Positions 33,916 to 41,054 of a DNA stretch of 48,029 nt are shown here, in pieces. The notes under the pieces are model-generated. The model did not search any database. It was given only the letters and a program-made list of their open reading frames with translations, and was not told the DNA's origin. Location of the stretch: NCBI GenBank assembly GCA_023245385.1, contig JAHFKM010000001.1, positions 1-48,029 of the forward strand. The letters are read 5' to 3'. The position numbers and the translations under genes are program-made. Positions within the stretch are counted from its first letter, which is position 1. Every line of letters starts with the position of its first letter. The stretch comes from an archaeon (GTDB lineage Archaea > Nanobdellota > Nanobdellia > SCGC-AAA011-G17 > GW2011-AR18).

Positions 33916-34335
33916 ATGAAAGCCAAAGCTAAAGGAAGCGCCGCTGAAAGAGAACTAATACACAGATTACACGAAGCAGAGTGGGGTATTATTCGCTCCG
34001 CTGGTTCAGGTTCTACACCACTCCCCTCAACAGATATTGTCGCTGGGAATGGAAAAAGAGTATTAGCAATTGAATGCAAATCATTAAGATATACAACAAA
34101 ATATTTTTATCCTGAGGAAGTGGAACAACTTGTAACATTTTCTAAACGTTTTGGAGCTGAACCGTGGTTTGGAATCAGGTTTGACAGAATAGGATGGTTT
34201 TTTGTGAAACCTGAGAATTTAGATAAAAGCAAAAATGGAAACCTTAATATTTCTCTTGAACGAGCTAAGGAGTTAGGATCTTCATTTGAGCGTTTAATTA
34301 AGGGAGGAGAAAAAGATGACAGCAATAAGGTATAA
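33916..34335 (+). CDS. hjc: Holliday junction resolvase Hjc
   Basis: Archaeal Hjc cuts four-way DNA junctions symmetrically. The 139-residue protein has the nuclease residues Glu11 (KGSAAERELI), Asp40 (PSTDIVAG), and Glu53 and Lys55 (AIECKS). RSAGSGST lies between them, and the sequence ends in the typical strand GIRFDRIGWFFVKP. The frame extends 24 codons upstream, but the ATG at 33916 lies about 28 bases after a TATA-like GATATAAA and matches the normal Hjc N-terminus. The end overlaps the next gene by 20 bases. Confidence 0.93.
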   Translation: MKAKAKGSAAERELIHRLHEAEWGIIRSAGSGSTPLPSTDIVAGNGKRVLAIECKSLRYTTKYFYPEEVEQLVTFSKRFGAEPWFGIRFDRIGWFFVKPENLDKSKNGNLNISLERAKELGSSFERLIKGGEKDDSNKV

Positions 34336-34702
34336 CGGATTGGATCATTTAACAGATGAAGAGCAGTATGTGTTGAAAAAACTTGTCGAGAAAGAATTTC
34401 CAAAAATAGAAAGGATGATGAAGAATGTTGATTCTGTAGTTGTTGATGTCAAGACACATGATAAGGGTGGAAAAAGAAAGATGTATATGTTAGACGTAAA
34501 AGTAATCGCTCCTAAAACAGTATTTAGTGTTAAAGCAAAGGAAAACACAATTAAGAAGTCTCCCTATTGGGATCTTGCCGCGTCCGCGCATCACGCAATG
34601 GAGAGTTTGGAAGCTGAAGTAAAACATAAATTAAAAGCAGATACAGTCGCATGGAAGAAAACAGATATGAAAAGAGGAATGCGATCTAAGTTAAACGAAT
34701 AA
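34316..34702 (+). CDS. HPF/RaiA-like (S30AE fold) protein candidate
   Basis: The 128-residue protein has a central part VVVDVKTHDKGGKRKMYMLDVKVIAPKTVFSVKA followed by DLAASAHHAMESLEAEVKHKL. The strand-strand-helix order, the positively charged loop and the AxHxAxxxLExEV helix resemble ribosome hibernation factors of the HPF/RaiA family, so binding to the small ribosomal subunit is a reasonable guess. The N-terminal 40 residues and a basic tail are extra. GGAGGAG precedes the ATG by about five bases, and the 5' end overlaps hjc. Confidence 0.55.
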   Translation: MTAIRYNGLDHLTDEEQYVLKKLVEKEFPKIERMMKNVDSVVVDVKTHDKGGKRKMYMLDVKVIAPKTVFSVKAKENTIKKSPYWDLAASAHHAMESLEAEVKHKLKADTVAWKKTDMKRGMRSKLNE

Positions 34703-34764
34703 AAAAAGAATCTTCCGGATTTTTCTAGCGTTTCTTTATTAAGCCCTTCTGTAAAGAAATCAAG

Positions 34765-35349
34765 ATGAAAGGAAAGATCTATCTTTTTACTTTAATTTTT
34801 TTAATCAGTCTAGTTTCCGCTGAGAAAGAGTGTAAAGAACGTGTAGAAATACAAACCAATAAAGAAACTTATACCCTTTCCGAAAAAGTTGTTTTTTATA
34901 ATAAAATCAACAGTTCGCTTCCGTTTGAGATCGAGTATTGGATTGAAAACAATGCAGGAATGAACGTTAAAAAACCAGCAAAAACAAAGAATCTTGCTGC
35001 AAAAAGTTTTACTCCTAAAAATGGGGGAGTGTTCATTTTAAAAAACAAACTGTTAAACAGCTCCTGTAAAAGCGCTAAAAAAATACTTGTTCTGAAACAA
35101 GATTATCTCAAAGAAAAATTTGTCAAAAAAAATGAAACTAACTTTCCCGAGACTCCCGAAAGGAATATAAACAATACTGAAATCCAGAGGATAGAATACA
35201 ACTCATCCGGTAAGAAAGCAAAAGAAAAAAGCGCCTACATACTTTGCTTTATTCTACTTACTTTGATGTTTTGTTGGATAGGAAAATATGGAATTTTCAA
35301 TAAGAGCAATCGTGGAAGTGCTAGGATTTCCCCAGCAACATGTAGATGA
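34765..35349 (+). CDS. Secreted, membrane-anchored protein (194 aa)
   Basis: The protein has a signal peptide (MKGKIYLFTLIFLISLVSA), a beta-rich ectodomain with several Asn-Ser/Thr sites that could be glycosylated (NSS, NET, NNT), and a C-terminal membrane helix (AYILCFILLTLMFCWIGKYGIF) with a short basic tail. It has four cysteines. The ectodomain start (RVEIQTNKETYTLSEKVVFYNKIN) looks like an immunoglobulin-like or cohesin-like strand pattern. The function is unknown. The last 62 bases overlap the next gene in another frame. Confidence 0.65.
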   Translation: MKGKIYLFTLIFLISLVSAEKECKERVEIQTNKETYTLSEKVVFYNKINSSLPFEIEYWIENNAGMNVKKPAKTKNLAAKSFTPKNGGVFILKNKLLNSSCKSAKKILVLKQDYLKEKFVKKNETNFPETPERNINNTEIQRIEYNSSGKKAKEKSAYILCFILLTLMFCWIGKYGIFNKSNRGSARISPATCR

Positions 35350-35677
35350 AGTTATGAAGAAGGTAATAGAAAAATTAAGAAAAGAAGAAGGCATTAAAAT
35401 CATAAAAGAAAACGTCGCAGTCGCTGAGAAAATGAAGCAAGAGATGTTTTCTTCTTTCGTTGAGCTTGAGCTAAAAATAAAGGATCTTGCGAAGCTGAAT
35501 TATTTTTGTTTTCACTACCTACCTTCATCAGTAGAAATCTTCAGTGATGAAAATGTGATCACATCAAGGAGAGAATTTACAAATTATTTGAATGATATGT
35601 TAGCTACAGTACATGAATACAATCTTATTATTGCAAATTTAAACGCTGAAATAAAAAAATTGAAAGAAGAAGTATAA
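35288..35677 (+). CDS. Conserved-looking helical protein (129 aa)
   Basis: A soluble, mostly helical protein (MEFSIRAIVEVLGFPQQHVDEVMKK) with a C-terminal coiled coil (IANLNAEIKKLKEEV). It resembles uncharacterised proteins that I have seen in DPANN genomes, but no function is known. Its 5' end overlaps the preceding secreted-protein gene by 62 bases, so translation is probably coupled. It ends two bases before the opposing surface-protein gene. Confidence 0.55.
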   Translation: MEFSIRAIVEVLGFPQQHVDEVMKKVIEKLRKEEGIKIIKENVAVAEKMKQEMFSSFVELELKIKDLAKLNYFCFHYLPSSVEIFSDENVITSRREFTNYLNDMLATVHEYNLIIANLNAEIKKLKEEV

Positions 35678-35679
35678 TA

Positions 35680-36939
35680 CTAAACCACTTTCCTTTTTCT
35701 AATAAAATAAAATCCTATTCCTAAGAGAATGATGACAGAAATAATAGAGATAATGACCCATCTTCTTGTTGATAAACTTGAAGGAGGAACTGTTGAAGAT
35801 ACTTCTGTAGGAAGAACCTCTTGAGCTAATTGTTCCTCTTTTTTATTCTGAAGAACAAGCGCGATAGGAAGTTCAAGTGAAGTTCCTTCTTTGCTTGTTA
35901 TTTTAAGCGTTCCTTGGTAATTTTTACGAAGATCTTTATTTTTATTAAAAGTAAGCGTAAGTTCATGGATTTCTCCCGGATCAAGTTGAGCGAGCTGTGT
36001 TTGACTGAGTGAGACTACTTCCGGAAGCGTTCCTGTAAGTTCAAAACGCAGCAAATGAAGACTTGTTTCTCCAGTATTCTTAAAAGGAAGTGTTCCTTCG
36101 AGAAGCTGGTCTTTCTTAAGAGTCCTGTTAATCTCTTTTAATGAAGTAAGAAAGGCAAGTGACGCGCTTGCTTGTTGTTCCTGCGCTTGTTGCTCTTGTA
36201 CTGATGATAAAACAGGAGCTGAAGTATTTGGTGTTGGAGTTTTTTCTTGCGTTTGCAATGCTTCTTCCCTTTTCAAAGTAACAGGAAGAGCGTAAGAACT
36301 ACCATCATAATTAATAATCACATTCCCTGAGAATGTAGTTTCTGTTTTTCCTACAACAAGCGTAGTAATTGTTGGAGTGATCGATTCACCAACATGAAGA
36401 GTTTGAGGAGCAGTTGGAACCTTGATAAACGACGCGTCAGTACTAAGAGTAAGCACAAAATCACTGGCTCCATGATTAGAAAGAACAAGTTGGAATCCTG
36501 GTTGTTCTAAACGAGATATTGTTTTAAAGAAGATTGCTGGCCGCATACTAAGAGAATAAGGAGTGTTTCTGACAATAAGCGGAAGAGAAGTAGTATAAAG
36601 CGCGCTCGTCCCATCACTTTTTCTGTAACGCACACTAAGAATTTTAAAAAAGTACTCTCCATCTTTCAGAACAGTAGGAATGTCAAAATAACTATAATAC
36701 TCATTAGCACTTATTCTTGTAAGCCCCTGCGCAATAGGAATACTACTACTCCTATTATCAATAAGTTTGAGATTACTTGTACTCAATGGAGAAATAAGAT
36801 CAAGTGAAGACAGTATATGAATTTGAACTGTTTCTCCCTGAGAATAACCTGTTCTACTTGGAGTGAGTGTGATCTCCTGGTTTTGTGCAAAAACACAACT
36901 AATTGAAAGAAGGAAGATAAGAAAAAAAATTCTTTTCAT
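35680..36939 (-). CDS. Surface protein with immunoglobulin-like domains and C-terminal anchor
   Basis: The 419-residue protein has a signal peptide (MKRIFFLIFLLSISCVFA), beta-sandwich repeats and a C-terminal membrane helix (WVIISIISVIILLGIGFYFI) with basic RKRK. The stretch ITLTPSRTGYSQGETVQIHIL and later QLAQLDPGEIHELTLTFNKN are typical of archaeal immunoglobulin-like surface modules. A Gln/Ala-rich linker lies near 245-265. The ATG overlaps the stop of the upstream surface protein by four bases, so the two are cotranslated and probably act together in the cell envelope. Confidence 0.72.
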   Translation of the reverse strand: MKRIFFLIFLLSISCVFAQNQEITLTPSRTGYSQGETVQIHILSSLDLISPLSTSNLKLIDNRSSSIPIAQGLTRISANEYYSYFDIPTVLKDGEYFFKILSVRYRKSDGTSALYTTSLPLIVRNTPYSLSMRPAIFFKTISRLEQPGFQLVLSNHGASDFVLTLSTDASFIKVPTAPQTLHVGESITPTITTLVVGKTETTFSGNVIINYDGSSYALPVTLKREEALQTQEKTPTPNTSAPVLSSVQEQQAQEQQASASLAFLTSLKEINRTLKKDQLLEGTLPFKNTGETSLHLLRFELTGTLPEVVSLSQTQLAQLDPGEIHELTLTFNKNKDLRKNYQGTLKITSKEGTSLELPIALVLQNKKEEQLAQEVLPTEVSSTVPPSSLSTRRWVIISIISVIILLGIGFYFIRKRKVV

Positions 36940-38972
36940 GGTTCTTTCAGAAGTTTTTCTGCCTCTTTGAGGGATTTATCAAGCTCTTCATCTTCAGAAC
37001 TATGTTTTCCTGGTCGCGCTGTTGGTCGTTGAAATTGCGGCCGTTGCTGCGGAGCTGGTCGTGAAGTTTCAGCGCTTCTTCTAAACTCTTCAAAACTCAA
37101 ACCATTGTTTTTCTTCTTGAAAAGAGTAATTTTTCCGGTTTTAACAAACTTAAGATAAAAGAACGCTCCTCCAAGAAGAACAACGAGAACACCTACTACA
37201 ATGAAAATCCACGTAAGAGAAGAACTTGAACTACTCCCTGAAGAAACACACGTTCCGTCTGTGCATGATTCTGTATCCCCACAATCTTTATCAGTCTTAC
37301 ATATAGAACTTGATTCTAGCGGTGTAATACACTTTCCTTTTTTACATTCTTCTCCACTTCCACATTCATCTGTGCTTGCGCATTCGCTTTTACCCGCACC
37401 TTTTCCTTCTTCATTCGCAGCAGAACTTTGATCATCTGTTTCACAGGATTTAGTACAAGTTCCTCCACAATCAATACCTATTTCTCCTGTATCCGCAACA
37501 CCATTATCACAACGACAATCATCAGAACTACTACAATCTAAGTCTCCACAATCAATTAATCCATCTCCATCATTATCTTTAAGATCATTGCAAGATTTTT
37601 CAGTATTTTCCGCACTTGCTCCCGCACCCGTTACATCTGTTCCCTTAACTGGAACAACACCTGTCGTGCTGATAATAGTACTGCTAAGCTCCCCTTTCAC
37701 AGCGAGAAGCGCGAGCGCAGTTTTTCTAAGACTTCCATCCCATGATCCATCTTCACTTTGTTTTCTTTGAAGAAAAAGTCTCGCGTTTTGAACGTTTTCC
37801 TGAAATTCTGATTTACTAAGCGCGAACGCCGCCCACGCAGTTGTAAGAATATCTCCTGATTTCCAACTTCCATCACCCGGCCGTTGACTCTGAACAAGAC
37901 TGTTAACAAAAGAATTTGAGCTTAAGGTGCCATCAGTAAGAAGCGTACGCACAAGCACTGCCTTGTGAAGATCATCCGCATCAAGTGCAGTTTCAAGATA
38001 ACTTTGTGTTCCATAATCCTGAAGTTTTTCTCCAGCTTCCACAAGCGCCCAACTCGCATAAAGAGTAGACTCGTACACACACTTAGAAGAGTGTTGTCCC
38101 TCACCAAAACACCCATTAGAAAGACTAAGATCTGCAGTTGATCCTTGAGTACTTTGAAGAATATATAACTCTGTTGGTGTTTTTGCGTAAAGAAGGGAAA
38201 TAACAATTCCTGTTCCCACAGTATCACTTCCGAGCGCACTGCAGTCTACCATAATATGACTATTAGGAAGAGAAAAAAGTGTAGAATCATGAAGATCTGT
38301 CACTATGTTAAGATAATATTTGTTACTCGTACCATCGAGTTCTCCTTTTTTGAGTTTGACTTCTTTCTTTTTGTTTTGCCCCCAACTAAGTGAACAGGTT
38401 CCGTCTTTTTCTGTCGCTTCGATTTGGATGCGCCATTCTCCACCTGTTCTGAGTCCACCAATAAGAGAAGACTGAAGCCATGTTTTTATAGCGCTTGTAT
38501 CCTTTTTTCCTGCTTTTTGCAAAACAAGATAAGCAAAGGCCGTATCCTTAACAGTACATTGACCATCTGGCCAACAATTAGCTGTTTTGTCTTGACTTTC
38601 AAGAAGTTTTTCTATAAGCGGCACAATATCCTTTTCTCTTCCTCCCCGAGTAAGAAGCGCAAGAAGAGTAAGCGCCTGATCCTGAATACTTGCCGTAGTA
38701 CTTAATGATGTAGTGAGAAGCCAATCATAACTTTTGGTAAGATCTTGACCAGATCCTTCTGTTAATAATGGCTTTGAAGGTGTTGAAGAAGTGCTTGATG
38801 ATGCTGTACTTGTCTGAGGAGTGGCTGAACCTACTACACTTGACGAGGAGGTTGTACTAGCTGGAAGAGTCCCACTTGCTGAACTATCCGCGCTTTGCGC
38901 AAAAACATTTGTGACGAAAAGCAGAAGAAGGATAATTATAATGAAACCTCTTTTTACTGAAGACCCGTTCAT
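36936..38972 (-). CDS. Surface protein with prenyltransferase/squalene-cyclase-like toroid and cysteine-rich repeats
   Basis: The 678-residue protein has a signal peptide (RGFIIIILLLLFVTNVFAQ) and a Ser/Thr-rich linker. A helical-repeat domain (about 75-440) contains QW-like motifs such as GDGSWKSGDILTTAWAAFALS and EDGSWDGSLRKTALALL. This resembles the alpha/alpha toroid of prenyltransferases and squalene cyclases, seen also in extracellular proteins. After it come a calcium-type DNDGDGLIDCGD segment and two cysteine-rich modules (CASTDECGSGEECKKGKC and CKTDKDCGDTESC). A membrane helix and a cytoplasmic acidic tail with LKEAEKLLKEP complete it. The catalytic DxDD acid was not found, so binding is more likely than catalysis. 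It is cotranscribed with 35680-36939. Confidence 0.72.
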   Translation of the reverse strand: MNGSSVKRGFIIIILLLLFVTNVFAQSADSSASGTLPASTTSSSSVVGSATPQTSTASSSTSSTPSKPLLTEGSGQDLTKSYDWLLTTSLSTTASIQDQALTLLALLTRGGREKDIVPLIEKLLESQDKTANCWPDGQCTVKDTAFAYLVLQKAGKKDTSAIKTWLQSSLIGGLRTGGEWRIQIEATEKDGTCSLSWGQNKKKEVKLKKGELDGTSNKYYLNIVTDLHDSTLFSLPNSHIMVDCSALGSDTVGTGIVISLLYAKTPTELYILQSTQGSTADLSLSNGCFGEGQHSSKCVYESTLYASWALVEAGEKLQDYGTQSYLETALDADDLHKAVLVRTLLTDGTLSSNSFVNSLVQSQRPGDGSWKSGDILTTAWAAFALSKSEFQENVQNARLFLQRKQSEDGSWDGSLRKTALALLAVKGELSSTIISTTGVVPVKGTDVTGAGASAENTEKSCNDLKDNDGDGLIDCGDLDCSSSDDCRCDNGVADTGEIGIDCGGTCTKSCETDDQSSAANEEGKGAGKSECASTDECGSGEECKKGKCITPLESSSICKTDKDCGDTESCTDGTCVSSGSSSSSSLTWIFIVVGVLVVLLGGAFFYLKFVKTGKITLFKKKNNGLSFEEFRRSAETSRPAPQQRPQFQRPTARPGKHSSEDEELDKSLKEAEKLLKEP

Positions 38973-39606
38973 GATTTTATTTCAGAAGCGGCAACTTTTA
39001 AAGGTTTCTGTTCATAAAGAACATATGATTCCAAAAGAGCTTGAACATTTAGATTTAAACTATTTTAGTCATGGGAAGCGTTCGAAGATTTATACCTATA
39101 CTGAAAATGGAAAAATGTTTGCTGTCAAAATTGAGGATGATAAAATAAAAAATAAAGGTCGAATTGAAAATGAAGTAAAATTTTTGAACATTTTAAACAA
39201 ACAAAACATTGGTTCGAGAGTACTACACGCAGGAAAGAAATATTTTATCTACGAGTTTGTTGAAGGTTCCTTAATTTTAGATTTTATAGAGAAGAGTAAG
39301 AATCCTTTTCCAGTTTTAAAAAACATTTTACGCCAATGCCAAGTCTTGGATGAATTGAAAATAAACAAATTAGAGATGCATCATCCGATGAAGCATATTT
39401 TTATTAAAAAAAAGAAGGTTGTGTTAATTGATTTCGAGCGCTGTTACTTTACTGAGAAGCCGAAGAACGTGACGCAGTTTTGTCAGTTTTTAATTCGTTC
39501 GAAGAAATTATCTTTAAACAAAGAAAAAATAATTGCAGCAGTAAAAGAGTATAAAAAAGAAAATTCTGAAAAAAATTTTAAAAAAGTCTTAGCGTGTTTA
39601 ATTTAG
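38971..39606 (+). CDS. Small protein-kinase-fold protein
   Basis: A 211-residue kinase-like protein. A glycine-poor start (LNYFSHGKRSKIYTYTE) is followed by the ATP lysine in FAVKIEDD, and a Glu in the next helix. HHPMKHIFIKKKKVVLIDFERC holds a catalytic-loop-like HPxxHIF and a metal-binding Asp in DFE (usually DFG). This matches the small archaeal kinases related to RIO/Bud32 and LPS kinases, whose targets are unknown. An ATG at 38941 is in frame, but 38971 is preferred because it leaves only a two-base overlap with the divergent surface-protein gene. Confidence 0.65.
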   Translation: MILFQKRQLLKVSVHKEHMIPKELEHLDLNYFSHGKRSKIYTYTENGKMFAVKIEDDKIKNKGRIENEVKFLNILNKQNIGSRVLHAGKKYFIYEFVEGSLILDFIEKSKNPFPVLKNILRQCQVLDELKINKLEMHHPMKHIFIKKKKVVLIDFERCYFTEKPKNVTQFCQFLIRSKKLSLNKEKIIAAVKEYKKENSEKNFKKVLACLI

Positions 39607-39615
39607 AAAAAAGAA

Positions 39616-40260
39616 TTAAAGTTTACAGCAGATGTTTGTTGTTGAAGGATCGCACGTTGAGCTTAGACCAGAAGGATTACCAATGCAAACATAACCTGTT
39701 CCGCATTGGTTTCCTTGAATAATTTTGCAGGATGCTGTTGAAGAAACAGAAACAGGTGGAGGTGGTGCAGGTTTACAATAAGAGGGGTGAAGATTACAAA
39801 TGGATCCACCACAGTCAGTAGAAGAGAGACAGGATCGGGTGCAAACGGGTAGAGCAACGAACGGATTATCAGAGGGGCAATATAAATTAAGTGAAGAGGA
39901 GGGGCAGTCCGAATTCGAATGACAATAATGGGGAGTAATGCCCGAAGGAAGATCGCAATAACCTGGAGGAGGAGGTGAACATATATTTGAGAGACATTGT
40001 GACGACACTGAACAAGATTGCCCACTATTTAATTTAGGTGTACATGAGCCCCATAGCGCGCAGTATTGCCCAGTTGGGCATGTTCCTTTGAGGTTTGTTG
40101 TGCCGCAAGAAGTAAGAGAAGTGGGAAGTCCGACAACATTTCCAGTAATTGCATTTGAAGAAAGGGATGCTCCAGTTAAACTTCCGCCGAGCGCTGCGAA
40201 GAATACTGCGACACCGATTAAGAGAATAAGTGTTCCACTGATTGCTTGTCCTCTTTTCAT
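39616..40260 (-). CDS. Cysteine-rich exported protein (214 aa)
   Basis: The N-terminus KRGQAISGTLILLIGVAVFFAALGGSLTGAS is an anchor or pilin-like signal. About 190 residues with roughly 26 cysteines follow, in repeated CxxxxxCxxxxC patterns (for example CSVSSQCLSNIC and CLSSTDCGGSIC) and prolines (PPPPVSV). These resemble Dickkopf-type cysteine-rich modules also seen in the 36936 protein. They should form disulfides outside the cell. The SLTGAS and AITGNVVG segments echo the ITGQS in the 13237 protein. The function is unknown. Confidence 0.65.
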   Translation of the reverse strand: MKRGQAISGTLILLIGVAVFFAALGGSLTGASLSSNAITGNVVGLPTSLTSCGTTNLKGTCPTGQYCALWGSCTPKLNSGQSCSVSSQCLSNICSPPPPGYCDLPSGITPHYCHSNSDCPSSSLNLYCPSDNPFVALPVCTRSCLSSTDCGGSICNLHPSYCKPAPPPPVSVSSTASCKIIQGNQCGTGYVCIGNPSGLSSTCDPSTTNICCKL

Positions 40261-40337
40261 TGAGACCCTTCTTGGAAATTAGGTATATATAAATAATTGT
40301 TCTAGAAAGTATATTTTAAAGAACACATTTCAATTTT

Positions 40338-41030
40338 TTATCCCTTTAATTCTTTCCGAATAATACCCGCAATTTCTTTTTCATAATGAAAGAAAGGATG
40401 CCCCATTCCTCGAATAAGATATTCTTTTCCAGAAAAAGACAGTTCTTTGTCAATATATTTATCATGCTCTCCTATAATAAAAATCGCTTTCTCTCTCACC
40501 CCTTTGAGCGTATTAAGATCATCTTTCAGAAGAGTATTACGAATAGTAAAGATCTGCGAGTGATGCGTATGACGAAAATAATCCTTAAAAGAAAGAACGT
40601 ACTTACGATGAAACAAATACACATAAGGAAAGAAAAAATGATTCCAAAACACTTCTGTTCTGCAAAAAAACTCCGCAAGAGAAGGATGTTGAGCATGAAA
40701 AATTTGTTCTTTAAGCTGATTTTTACTACTCGTAGGATAGCCAATTAAAAACACTTTCTCTACACTGTCAGGATGTTTAAGAGTAAAATCTTTCGCGATG
40801 ATTGCACCCAGAGAATGACCAACAAGAACATATTTTTGAGAAAGATCAAGCACCCCCTCTAAAAAAGAAACAAAAGTATCAGAATCATACCTAAGTTGTG
40901 GTTTCTTCGCCCTCCCATAACCAATGAAGTCCAAAGGAAGCGTATTAAAGTCTTTAGAAAGTTCTTTCTCCAAATATATAAAATTATTCTTCGATCCAAA
41001 GAGCCCATGCAAGAAAACGAGCGTTTTCAT
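40338..41030 (-). CDS. Alpha/beta hydrolase
   Basis: The 230-residue protein has the alpha/beta hydrolase fold. LVFLHGLFGS holds the oxyanion-hole segment, and the nucleophile elbow is GHSLG with Ser around residue 72. The acid is probably Asp in GEHDKYI, and the catalytic His is in GMGHPFFH. There is no signal peptide, so it is cytoplasmic. The substrate cannot be deduced; esterase, peptidase or dehalogenase-type activities all use this fold. It has no apparent operon partner. Confidence 0.85.
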   Translation of the reverse strand: MKTLVFLHGLFGSKNNFIYLEKELSKDFNTLPLDFIGYGRAKKPQLRYDSDTFVSFLEGVLDLSQKYVLVGHSLGAIIAKDFTLKHPDSVEKVFLIGYPTSSKNQLKEQIFHAQHPSLAEFFCRTEVFWNHFFFPYVYLFHRKYVLSFKDYFRHTHHSQIFTIRNTLLKDDLNTLKGVREKAIFIIGEHDKYIDKELSFSGKEYLIRGMGHPFFHYEKEIAGIIRKELKG

Positions 41031-41054
41031 AAAGATAAAAAATAAAATGAATAT

